This document shows, in pieces, positions 21,960-31,891 of a DNA stretch of 64,000 nucleotides. The first letter of the stretch is position 1; every line of letters starts with the position of its first letter. The stretch comes from Deinandra increscens subsp. villosa. Its lineage: Eukaryota > Streptophyta > Magnoliopsida > Asterales > Asteraceae. The notes under the pieces were generated by a model. That model was not told the origin of the DNA, did not search any database, and worked only from the letters and a program-made list of their open reading frames with translations. The translations under genes and the position numbers were made by a program. The stretch covers positions 4,867,524-4,931,523 of the forward strand of contig JBCNJP010000024.1 in the NCBI GenBank assembly GCA_039602395.1, written 5' to 3'.

Positions 21960-22023
21960 TACATCTTGTTGCTATCCAATTATCGAATCATGCAGTAGTA
22001 AGATCATATCGTGGTTTTACAAG

Positions 22024-22036
22024 TGGTATCAGAGCC
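22024..22036 (+). promoter_or_regulatory. TR-GAG Copia primer binding site
   Basis: TGGTATCAGAGCC, two bases after the 5' LTR, complementary to initiator tRNA-Met. Confidence 0.9.
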
Positions 22037-22249
22037 ATCCAGGTTGCTCTACTGCTGTGATTTGGTAAGTTTTTGAAATTCTAGAGAGAGAAAGTTTGGG
22101 TTTTCTAAATTTTTCATCAATTTTTCATAATTCTGAGTGATTCCGAGGATAAAAATGATTTCTGGATGTTGCTGGAGTGTTTTCGCATCATACTGATCCA
22201 GTTTCTAGCTTCAATTGTCGAAATCTGTGAAAATCAGTCGAGTTTTGTG

Positions 22250-22560
22250 TTTTCTACAACTGGTCCGCCGGTCGAACAATTGATCCGCCGTTTGATCCGC
22301 CCCAGCAATCTTCATCAGCTGATCCGCGACAGTTACAGCGTACCAGTTTGATCCGCTGACCAATTTGATCCGCCGTACCAGTTTTGATCCGCCGTACAAA
22401 AGTCTGATCCGCCGTAAGAAATTTGATCCGCCGGATGAAATCTGATCCGGATCTGGTCCGCTAGTACAAATCTGATCCGCCTGGTTAATTTGATCCGGAA
22501 CTGGTCCGCTGGTAGTATTTTGATTCGCCAATTTGTGTTGGTCCGCTGGCAGAATAGTGA
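22250..22560 (+). repeat. Leader word array TGATCCGCCG of TR-GAG Copia
   Basis: About 16 degenerate copies of GATCCGCCG/GGTCCGCTG in 300 bp of otherwise AT-rich leader, irregularly spaced. The same words occur in the element's own LTR (GATCCGCCGGACCAG). The leader on either side (22037-22249 and 22561-22756) shows no ORF; the latter part resembles the CopX leader. Confidence 0.8.
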
Positions 22561-22756
22561 CCTTCACTAAAACTGACGTAACTTGCAAACCGTTTGGAGT
22601 TACGGAACCCAATACCAGCCAAAACGTTCGTCTTTCCGAGATCTAGGACTTGTACCGGCCTTTGGCCAGTACCGTCAAGTTTTTAACCCCAAAATCCACT
22701 TGGAAGACGCTCGTTTTTCAGTTTTTAGTTTTCGTGTTTGATATTGAAATTTCAAA

Positions 22757-25731
22757 ATGAGTGATTTCTATGCAATGACTGCTGCTCAAACATCAATGCA
22801 AGCCATGTTGAACTACGATAACGAGATAGGAACAACTCAAAAGGTTCCTAAATTGCTAAGGCTTGAAGATTATCACAATTGGAGAAGTCGGTTTGAATCT
22901 TACATTTATTCGCAAGATATTGAAAGTTGGATTCCAATTGAGAAAGAATATGAATATCCGATGATAAGTCCCAACAAACGAAAGATGATTAGTAGTTTCG
23001 ATGCTGATGAGCGGAAATTGTTTGCTCGAGAAAAGAAAACATATAGTTATCTTACAATGGCCTTGCCAAAAGAGCTAATGCATCAATTTAAGCAATATAC
23101 AACGGCTAAGGAGTTGTGGGATGCTATTGAAGAGAGATGTACGGGTAATGATCAATACAAAAATACTCGAAAGAAAGTGTTGAAGAAAGAGTTTGATAAT
23201 TTCAGGCACTGCGAGAATGAGAAGATTCCAGATTTGATTGCTCGGTTTTCCCATTTGATAAATGAACTTGATGTTGTAGGAGTCAAGAAAGATAGTGATG
23301 AATTGAAAGAGAAAATTCTGGAAGCGTTACCAGAAAAATGGGAAAATTATGTGATGATGTTGACAAATGATCCAAATTATTCAAATTGGACATTTATTCA
23401 AATAACTAGCAAATTACAAGCTCGTGAAATGGAATTGCTGGTGAAGAAATCTACACATCCTACAGTTCAAAATCCTGAATTGTACTTTGGAGAAAATAAT
23501 GCTACCGTTCATGCTAAGGCAAAGTCACATGCTATTTCAAGCAATAATCTGCCAGTAACAGCGTTTCTTGCGGGGCATTCTGAAAATTCTGGTTATTCTT
23601 CAGGATGTCGGTTTACCATTCCAGATAAATCATCAAACAATTCTCATCCTGCTCAATCAACTGAAGAATTGGCTACATTATTATCTGCTTTTATATCTTC
23701 ATCGTCTGGATCGATTTTTGGTCAAGTTAGTGATGCTGGTTTAAGTGGAACTGAGTTAGAACAGCTGGATGATGATCAATTAACTGAATTAGATTTGCAT
23801 TGGCAATTTGCAATGATGGTTGAAAAAGGAAGACGATTTATCAAGAAACATGGAAAGAATTCTTTTGTTCCAGGAAATAGAAAATTGGGTTTGGATAAAT
23901 CTAAAGTAAAGTGTTACAATTGTTCCAAGGTTGGACATTTTGCTCGTGAGTGTTCTCAATCATCATCTGATAAGAGTAAATCTGATAAACCTGACGCAAA
24001 AGCTATGATGGCTCAAGCACAAGTAGATAAAGAATTTGATGAATGGTCAAAACAACTTGACAAATCACCTATTGCTTTGACTGCTATTCACAATACGTGT
24101 GCCGACTCAGACGAATGTTGTTATATCAATGGTCAACATGTGGCTTTAATGGCAAATATTGAAGTTGAATCAAGTGAGTATACATCTGAGATCACTACAT
24201 CTGAAACAAGTGATTCTGAAGTTAGTGGGTATGAGTCAACTTGTGAATTTTGTGCTGAAAAGGATAGAAAAATTCGTGAGTTGGTTCAAGAAAAGGAAGG
24301 ATTAATGGTTGAGAGAACACTGAAAGAAACAGAATTAGAAAGTTTCAAGAAGAAAGTTGAGAATTCTGATGGGATTTGCAAAATAAATGAGAAATTAATA
24401 AATGAAAAGGATGAGTTGATGGCAGAGATTGTCAAGCTTAAGAGCAATATGGATGACATAGTTGCACAAGATAAGGAACAACTTCTGAAGTTGAAAACTG
24501 AGAATGAGGAGTTGGTTAAAAGTGTTGAGAAATGGGAGAGTGAAGCAAAAGATGCCATTGAATATTTTGATGATTTGTTTAGCAAATCCAAAATAAAATT
24601 GGATTCTCTTCAGCAATTGTATGATGATCTTCAGAAAGAGTTTGATGAAGTTAATGCAAAAGAAAGTGATCGTCAAAAGGAACATTCCATTTTACTTGAT
24701 AAAGTTACGACTTTGACACATGAAAATCAGTTGTTGAAACGAAATATTGAGATTCATGAAGGCCGTGTCAAGAAAATTACTCAAGAAGTATGTGATGCTC
24801 ATGATCAGATGCGTCAGGAAAAGTTTCGGTTTAATACAGCTTCAGAGCAATTGATTGAATCAGAAACAGCTTTGGGTGAAGCTCAAAAGAAAATAACTGA
24901 TCTGAATGTTGAAGTGTTGGATCTTAAGAGGCAGTTGAATAATTTGAAGAATTCACATTCGTTTACCAGTTACTTATGTAAAGATGAGAATTTCAAGAAG
25001 GTTTTTGGAAGCGAGGAATATAATCAGATTCCGCATCCAGTTATTGAATCTGATGTCCTTGCTGATATTCAAGGTTCTGGTATAACAGGTGATTATTCTG
25101 AATTTGTTGCAAAGAAGTCTGATTTGAAGAAGTCACAGATATCAAAGAAGACAGAGGAGAAAGAGAAAAATGTGGTTGGTATATCTCCATTAAAATTTGT
25201 TTCTAGTGGGTTTATGGGAGATATGAGTGTTGGTTCTAACGATAAACATAGTGAGGAAGACAAGAAGAAAATGAGTGAAGAAACGGCTGCTGCTAAGTTG
25301 GTTGAAGCAAACAAATTGAAGGATATTAAAGCTTCTTTCAATCAGGTTGCTAAAGCAGGTTCTTCAAGTTCTTCGATTGATTTAACTAAGCTACCGGGTT
25401 ACAAACGTTGTGGTTTGGGTAGTGATAGTAAGAAGGGTGCAAAGAATGTCAAGAAAAATATGCCCAAGAAAGCTCTAAAAGTCAAGAAAGACACAAGCTT
25501 GGAACAAATTTATTATTTGGCTCAAGTCTTCATGTCTACAATGGAAAAGGGATTTGGTGGAAAGATCCAAAAGAAGGTTTCATCTACAAGTTCTTCTGAT
25601 GAAGTTCAATCAGTGAAAGTTTCATCTTCATCTGGATCAAATTCTACACCTCGAAGTCCTACTTCAAAATGGGTACATTCTAATCGATTTCAAATTTTTG
25701 ATGATATTTCTGATAATTCTGAGCCCGTTGA
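22757..25731 (+). CDS. Gag of TR-GAG Copia, first 991 codons
   Basis: Starts MSDFYAMTAAQTSMQAML. Residues about 30-240 are a Copia-type Gag core (LEDYHNWRSRFESYI, ARFSHLINELD). A CCHC zinc knuckle CYNCSKVGHFAREC is at about residue 386. Residues about 500-760 form a long coiled coil rich in Lys/Glu/Leu, followed by a Lys/Ser-rich tail. The ORF is uninterrupted up to a solo LTR at 25732 and continues in frame at 29451 once that insert is removed. Gag binds and packages element RNA. The length is unusual for a Copia Gag. Confidence 0.85.
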
Positions 25732-26316
25732 TGTGACAACCGGACCTAAAAACCAGGTCAACTCTCTCTCCGTTGACTTTTGTTAACTTTTCATTTCGTT
25801 ATAATTACGTGGTTTAATGCTTTAAATTACATGATTAGCCGTAAATGAATAACCAATTAGCCGATACGAGAATTCGCGTTGAAAAACTGTGAATTTTGAA
25901 TGTTTTATATTATTATTAATGGAATTTCAATAATAAGAAAATAAATATAAAATTTGACATTTTATATTTTATCAAACCGACCCAAACTGTTAACTCATTT
26001 CATGAACTTAAAATACGTTACGAACTCACAAGAAGTGTATGTTGTCAAGACTTAGCCATTTCTTTTTCCAAACCGTTTATTCTATTGGGCCCAGTAAGCC
26101 CAATAAGCCCAAACCAAATCCGTTAAGCCTGAAAATTTCACCAATCACTCGTAACGACGTCCCGAGTGTTTTCCCGAACTCGGATACCCGAACCGTGGCC
26201 CAGATTGTGTTGGGCCGTAACCGGCCCAATCCCCTTTCTTTCTTTTCTCCTTCGCGGCCCGCATCACGACCCGACCCATTCCCTTTTGCGGCCCAAAACC
26301 GAGGACCGGCCCAACC

Positions 26317-26439
26317 GATTGGGCTTCGGCCCGATCCCTCTCGCCAACCCAACTGGGCTTCGGCCCGGTCCACTCCCAAAAAGACGAATGGGCTTCGGCC
26401 CATTCTTTTAATTAAAACCGATTGGGCTTGGGCCCAATC
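26317..26439 (+). repeat. Four consecutive hairpins, three with UUCG loops
   Basis: GATTGGGC-TTCG-GCCCGATC (26317), ACTGGGC-TTCG-GCCCGGT (26352), GAATGGGC-TTCG-GCCCATTC (26386) and GATTGGGC-TTGG-GCCCAATC (26420). Stems are 7-8 bp, complete or with one G-U pair. As RNA, C(UUCG)G is an exceptionally stable tetraloop. The DNA also carries TGGGCC/TGGGCT words here and upstream (26080-26230). Confidence 0.8.
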
Positions 26440-27330
26440 TTAAACAAATTTAATTATTTGTTTTAAGCCCACATGTTATACAAGTTTTATAAAAACTAAC
26501 TCAACTATTTAACCCGCTAATATTTTATAAAACTTGGGTGAACAACGTTTATAAAAATAAAAATCACCTTTCAAATGGATAAAATATAATTGTTTGATAT
26601 TTTAAAAAGTTATGATTTTTATAAACTCCCAACACCTCCATATTTTATAAAAGCTCCTAGATTTTTAAAACTTATAAAAATTAGTCACCAACTCTTGGAT
26701 TAAGCTAGAGAGCTTCTAAGCTTGACAACATATGTTTACACAATGGTTAATATAACCACTTTAGGTTATAAAAAGGAGGCTAACCTCCTCTTGGTTCCCC
26801 CACACCCAACAAGCATAACACACCCACTCTCCCTCTCCCTCCCTTGAACCGGCCGGCCTCCCCTCCACCGCCGCTGCCACCACCGGCCGCCACCACTCCG
26901 GCCACCGTCCGCCGCCACAGCCCCGCCGCCGGACCGCCGCACACCACCACCAAACACCACCGATTTTCTCCTTCTTGTCTTGTGAGTCTTCTAACTCACA
27001 TTTCCATCTCTTTTTCACCCCTTTGAACCCTTCAAGTCTTGACAACAATCAACCAAAATGATCAAAGAATGCTTGTGTTTGTTCATCAACTAACAAAAAC
27101 TCTCTTTCTTAACCTCCTTCTTCCAAGATCAAACACTTGTTGGTGCATCTAGATGCTTAAAGTTAACCAACTAGTGTGGTGAAACACATTTGCAAAATCA
27201 TAAGAAAGTAGCAAGTGTGCACCATGATCTTGTTAATGAAACCTTGGTTTCATAAGTTAGTTGTTTGAACCAACCTCCAAGCCTCTTCATATAAAATGTT
27301 AACTAACAAATCTATACATATTTATATTTC

Positions 27331-27490
27331 CTTGTCCTAACACAAATGTGTTAGTGATTGTTATTTACATTTCCATGTCCTAACACAAATGTGTTAGTGA
27401 TTGTATTTATTTTCTTGTCCTAACACAAATGTGTTAGTGATTGCATTTAAATATATATTTGGTCCCAACATATATATGTTGGTTGATTAT
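27331..27490 (+). repeat. Tandem palindromic repeats with a compensated fourth copy
   Basis: Three copies of TGTCCTAACACAAATGTGTTAG at 27331, 27374 and 27414, each with the stem CTAACAC/GTGTTAG. A fourth at 27461 reads CCAACATATATATGTTGG, where the stem bases changed on both sides and still pair. Confidence 0.75.
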
Positions 27491-29445
27491 TTGTTTATCC
27501 ATGTTATATTATGTTAACTTATTACGTGAAATGATAATAAACCAATATATGAGCTAAGAATCATGGACTTATTTAAATAAAAGTTACATATGTAACCTAT
27601 GACTAAAACAAAAAGAACATACTTTTTAAAATAAGTCAAGTAACATATTTAATGTGTTACTAATGATTAAATGATTTGACAAAAAGAATAAAAATAGATG
27701 CTATAAGAATAATATTTATGTCAAATGATTAATTCGACATAATTACTTGGATTTATTACAAGTTTTAACCTTTCTTGAAACTTGCTAGAAAAGGGCATTT
27801 TTATAAAAAGATTACATTTGAAAATAAATGTTTTCATAAAGGATTTTTATAAAAATAAACCAAGACAAATCATTGGTTTAAAAATACCTACAAGGACTTT
27901 TAATGTTACTTTGATAAAAACAAAGTATCCAAAAATGAACCAACGTTCGTTGGAGATTTTAAATAAAAGTCAAGTGTTATAAACCAAACGTTATAAATCC
28001 AAGCGTCGTCATAAATTTTCTTATCAACGTTTTCTATTAAAATATTTCATGAACTTGAAATATTAACTTACCTTTGAAAATGATTAAACGTTTAAAACTT
28101 TAAATGTTTTTCCTAAAGATTTATGTTTTATAAATAAAACAAACATTGATAATTATTTTTGACAAATAATTATCTACAAGGAACTTAGACTTTGTTTTAT
28201 TCGCCAAATAATTGTTAATCGTAATTATTTAAAGAAATTATAACTTGCAAGATTAGCAAATCGAATAAGTAATTATTTAATTAATATAATTATTCGAACT
28301 TGTGAAAATAATAATAAACATTATTATTTCTTCTTTTACTCGATGTTCAGGACTTGATTTAATTATTGAAAAATGATTATTTGTTTATATTTATTGGACA
28401 TAAATATAAATAACCACGAACGTATTTAATTAAATAAATACAAGTTAACGAGTTTTCAATAATACAAACGGACTTAAAACGTCAAGACTTGACCGGTATC
28501 ACTTGGGTGACTTATGTTACTCAAATGATCATAGACCTTATGCATATGTTATTTAATTATTTAGGACGTTACGTGCTACCGTCCTTCGCTGCTTAAATTC
28601 CGATTATCTGCTAAAACTGTGAGTTTCACGGCCCCTTTTCCTTTTAACTATTTTATACTTGGGGGAGAAATCATGAAAACTGATTAAATGCTTTTTACTT
28701 AATATTATGGTTTATTTGTTAGCCGTATGACTACTTGTTCTCTTACTGATTGCCCAACTTGGTACATTATCGTTATAAACGTTTGTACAGCCGAAATCCC
28801 ATCATTAATTGATTTCAATTAGTTCTGTACGAAACGATAGCTAGTGAGTAGATCTATTTGGGTTGACAACCCTACCCTAACTGGTAGCTCCAGTTCTGAC
28901 TCCGGATTGTCTGGGGGTACACGTCAGTTATTCTGCACTTTTTAACATCTCTGGGCAAGAGATGCCGGGTGGGTAAACCGTTAGTATTTGAAATCAAGGT
29001 TCAGGTGAGATCATACAACCACAACAATAAACCCTGATAATATTTAAGTATACCGAAACTGTTTTACAACTGTTTACAACTGTTTAACTATCGAGTCCTA
29101 AACCTGTGAACCTCACCAACTTTATGTTGACCCGTTTTATGTTCATGATTTCTTAGGTAATTGACGAGACTTTCTTGAAGACATGCAAATGGGGTTTACA
29201 AACGCTATCGGACCTGTCCTTGGAGTCATAGTCCCGACTATCCAACTTAATCATTTTAAGCTTTTAATAATCATTTAAGACTTATGTTTTAAAATTGTAA
29301 GACATTAATGTTTCCACTACTCTTTCCGCTGCAATGAAATGAATTAATGTTTTATGAAGTTTTTAAATTATTAGAAGTGTTCTATGTATCCTCGACTATG
29401 ATTCCATTCTCGCTCACACGCGATTCCGTTGACCGGGGTGTGACA

Positions 29446-29827
29446 GTTGAGAGGTGTTCATCAGTTCAGGGCAAACCACAATCTAAACGATCTTATCGTT
29501 TGTGCTATCAATGTCGCCGCACGGGACATATGGCACAGGATTGTCCTGAAACTGGTAAAAGATTTTTTTTCAAACAAATCTGCCACATTTATCGATGAAT
29601 CAGGCAGAATTTTTACTGAGTCCACATCGTCTAACACTAAGTCTAAAAAGAAACAATTTTTTAAATTCGATTCAAGTGTTGAAGGTTCATCACAGGATGA
29701 TGTCTCAGTAAAAACAGAAAAGGTCAAAATGCAGTGGCGACCTAAGGTGGTCAGCAAAGCTGCAAATGATTTTGTGGAAGACACTGGTCGACCAGAAGCT
29801 GTGTGCTTCGGGTCATTTGAGTACTAA
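29446..29827 (+). pseudogene. Gag of TR-GAG Copia, C-terminal part with second zinc knuckle
   Basis: Continues the Gag frame after the solo LTR. The CCHC knuckle CYQCRRTGHMAQDC is at about 29502-29543. A run of eight T (29563-29570) shifts the frame, after which about 85 codons are open to TAA near 29825 (Ser/Lys/Asp-rich, ending FGSFEY). One T fewer would keep the frame. No protease motif (DSG) follows, and the coding part of the element ends here. Confidence 0.75.
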
Positions 29828-30475
29828 TCTTTATAACCAGTGTGCAGGTATTCCTAGAAGACCCGTTGGTGATTGCAAAGTTGCTGATGGAGGAGTATTC
29901 TGCATTCTTAACTTAAATTGAATGCTTCATATTTCTACACTGAATTTTTCTGAAAGCTTAAACTGAAAAGGTATCAGTATCGATTGGTCAATTTTCTTTC
30001 TTTTACATTTTGTATGTAGGTCAGGGGGAGAAAATTGAAAAGCCAAAAATAGCGTCTTTTTGTTTTTGTTTGTGTTAAAATGAAAATCCAAAAATAGAGT
30101 TTTCATTTTAAGGGGGAGAAATTGGACAATACAAAAACATCTCGAAAAACAGAAAAATACAAAAACATTGAAAAAGGAGAAATTGTATCCGACATGATTG
30201 GGAAATGATGGTACATTGGCTTACGTGTCTGACTCATGGATAAAATAGATGAAAAAGCCATAAGATCATTGTTTGATGTACTTGGTAGGCTCGGCATTGA
30301 ATCAGAAAGTATTCAGATGTGATGAACACTAAATATTAATGCTTGACCAAGTGGACAACATCTTGATGCATATTTCATGATATATCAAAGATATGTGAAA
30401 AAGAAAATGAGAAGTCACTGTGTATACATGTGTTCATTTTGCAAAGATTTAAACTTGTTTGATTTTCTTTATTTT

Positions 30476-30535
30476 GTCAAACGATCGGACTTTCTCTGCG
30501 TGTCGAAAGACCGACCTGATTGTTGTTCGTTTGAC
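30476..30535 (+). other. Structured RNA-like module 1
   Basis: Outer stem GTCAAACGA (30476-30484) pairs perfectly with TCGTTTGAC (30527-30535). Inside, the conserved CTGCGT and CGACC flank the hairpin GTC-GAAA-GAC (30502-30511) with a GNRA loop. Confidence 0.75.
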
Positions 30536-30562
30536 GTTCTGCTTTATTTTCTTTGGTGTTTC

Positions 30563-30626
30563 GTATAACTCATCGGACTTTCTCTGCGTGTACGGGAGTA
30601 CCGACCTGATTGTTGTTGAGTTATAC
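30563..30626 (+). other. Structured RNA-like module 2
   Basis: Outer stem GTATAACTCA (30563-30572) pairs with TGAGTTATAC (30617-30626), 10 bp, and differs in sequence from module 1. The inner hairpin is GTAC-GGGA-GTAC (30590-30601), with a GNRA loop and again CTGCGT and CGACC on either side. The 17 bases after the 5' arm match module 1 exactly. Confidence 0.75.
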
Positions 30627-30655
30627 AATTTCAACTTGTTTTATTTTCTTATTTT

Positions 30656-30714
30656 GTTAAATCCGAGGCCTTATCTGCGTATCGAAAGATCGACCTTAAG
30701 GTAGACGATTTAAC
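30656..30714 (+). other. Structured RNA-like module 3
   Basis: Outer stem GTTAAATC (30656-30663) pairs with GATTTAAC (30707-30714). The inner hairpin is ATC-GAAA-GAT (30681-30690) between CTGCGT and CGACC. It is the most diverged copy and also has CCTTA/TAAGG pairing inside. Confidence 0.7.
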
Positions 30715-31517
30715 GTTCTTATTTCTTTTTGCATGGAACACAGTTGACTGGATCATGAATACAATCATTATGTGATTAAATCACAAATGAAATCACAAAG
30801 TGTGATATAAAAAGCAAAAACATATCTGAGTATGTCTGATAGTGTGGGGTACGCTGGTCTAAGCAAATCTAATCAAATCAATAACATATCCAGATGTTAT
30901 GAGTATGATTGTGCCTGAGTTTAAGATGGACAAATTATACCAGTAATCGACATGACTTGTGTGCTGAAGTAGTTGAAATTGAAGTGTAGTTCAGCATGTC
31001 ATGATCAATATGATCTCAAGTTGTGATCTTTCTCGCAAAAGACAAAAATAGTGTGTAATTCAGTATTTCATTTCTGTGTTGCATTTATGTTTCATATCTG
31101 AAAATTCAAAAAGATTTTCGGTGTGTTTTGATATAAAGTTTCAAAAAGCCAAAAAGATTTTATTTCTTATTTGTTTTCGACCGATCGATACTTGATACAA
31201 ACTTTAAAAATTCGAAACTATATCTTGGATTCTCGAAGAGAAGTTTTGTGCCAAGATTAAATTAATTTTCAAAAGAAAAGGAAAGCCGCGTTTCTGTCTT
31301 CTGAAATTGCAGGTTATCTGAGTAAGACAACTCAAGCATGGTGAACGGGGGAGTATGTTATATCTTTCGCAAGTGGATCTTGAAGTTCAAAGTCTGTTCA
31401 AGATTGATCCAGCCATGCTAGCTCTGTTTCTAACATGATTTCAAGTCAAAGATCGGATGCAGCAATGTTGCAGATTAAAGACTGAAGTTTAGTTGGAATA
31501 TAGATACACTACATGTT

Positions 31518-31528
31518 AAGGGGGAGTT
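31518..31528 (+). promoter_or_regulatory. TR-GAG Copia polypurine tract
   Basis: AAGGGGGAGTT directly before the 3' LTR. Confidence 0.85.
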
Positions 31529-31886
31529 TGTTAGAGCATATTCCTATGCTAACGTTGTGTCTCGTGTATTGTATCTAGTCAAGAGCTTCTGTGTGAGGTA
31601 GTTAGTCATCTGGCCGGATCACATGATCCGCCGGACCAGTTGATACGGCGGACCAGATGGTCTGCTGGTGATCCGCTGGCTTATAACTAAGTAACTATAA
31701 ATAGTACGTGTTAGAGAGAGTTAGTCAGTTCTGTCATTTCTATATCTCTTAACTGTGTGTAACTGAAGGTGTTTCTCTCTCTACATTGTATTCTCTAAGT
31801 GAATCAATAAAGCAAAGCTTTATTTACATCTTGTTGCTATCCAATTATCGAATCATGCAGTAGTAAGATCATATCGTGGTTTTACA
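31529..31886 (+). repeat. TR-GAG Copia 3' LTR
   Basis: 358 bp, nearly identical to 21681-22021 but with 17 extra bases (CATGATCCGCCGGACCA) within the word-rich part. Followed by the CAGGT target duplication. Confidence 0.92.
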
Positions 31887-31891
31887 CAGGT

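Larger units (their letters stand above)
21681..22021 (+). repeat. TR-GAG Copia 5' LTR
   Basis: TGTTAGAGCATATT to GGTTTTACA. TATA box TATAAATAG at 21831-21839. The poly(A) signal AATAAA at 21941 lies within a perfect hairpin. It lacks 17 bp (word-containing) present in the 3' LTR. Confidence 0.92.
25732..29445 (+). mobile_element. 3.7-kb solo LTR (probably Gypsy) inside gag
   Basis: 3714 bp with TGTGACAACC at one end and GGGGTGTGACA at the other, flanked by a perfect GTTGA duplication (25727-25731, 29446-29450). No gag or pol sequence is inside, so this is a solo LTR left by LTR-LTR recombination, or less likely a non-coding element. Its 3' part (29100-29180: GTGAACCTCACCAAC, then an AG followed by ACGAGACTTTCTTGAAG) resembles the Gypsy-1 LTR in layout, so Tekay-like Gypsy is likely. 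It has hairpin arrays at 26317-26439 and 27331-27490; the remainder is AT-rich and without genes. Confidence 0.8.
29828..31528 (+). other. Long 3' untranslated region of TR-GAG Copia
   Basis: 1.7 kb without a supported ORF. It contains AGGGGGAG purine tracts at 30023, 30111 and 31347 in addition to the PPT next to the LTR, a hairpin TAAAATGAAAA/TTTTCATTTTA just before 30111, and three structured modules at 30476-30714. The rest is AT-rich. Confidence 0.7.
21681..31886 (+). mobile_element. TR-GAG Copia: LTR element with a long Gag and no pol
   Basis: TSD CAGGT on both sides. LTRs are 341 bp (21681-22021) and 358 bp (31529-31886), which differ by one 17-bp indel and about one substitution, so insertion is recent. 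It has an iMet PBS, a leader with a word array, a Gag ORF of about 1100 codons (interrupted by a solo LTR) and a long structured 3' region with several purine tracts. No protease, integrase, RT or RNase H motif is found. Other elements with gag only have been called TR-GAG; it would depend on enzymes from a related Copia. Confidence 0.85.

Noticed and set aside
22250..22560. CRISPR-like repeat array (and other word arrays in the window)
   Set aside because: Repeats are 8-10 bases, degenerate and irregularly spaced, in plant retrotransposon leaders; not a CRISPR.
24286..24685. Hydrophobic minus-strand frames opposite the Gag coiled coil
   Set aside because: Antisense of Lys/Glu-rich codons gives Leu/Phe/Ser-rich frames; no independent support.
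26761..27048. Gly/Arg/Trp-rich open frames on the minus strand of the solo LTR, with proline-rich ones on the plus strand
   Set aside because: They are translations of a GC-rich CCGCCGCC stretch. No homology or conserved start.
30476..30714. Hammerhead ribozymes, as in plant retrozymes
   Set aside because: GAAA is present but as a hairpin loop, and the required CUGANGA core in the right arrangement is absent in all three modules.
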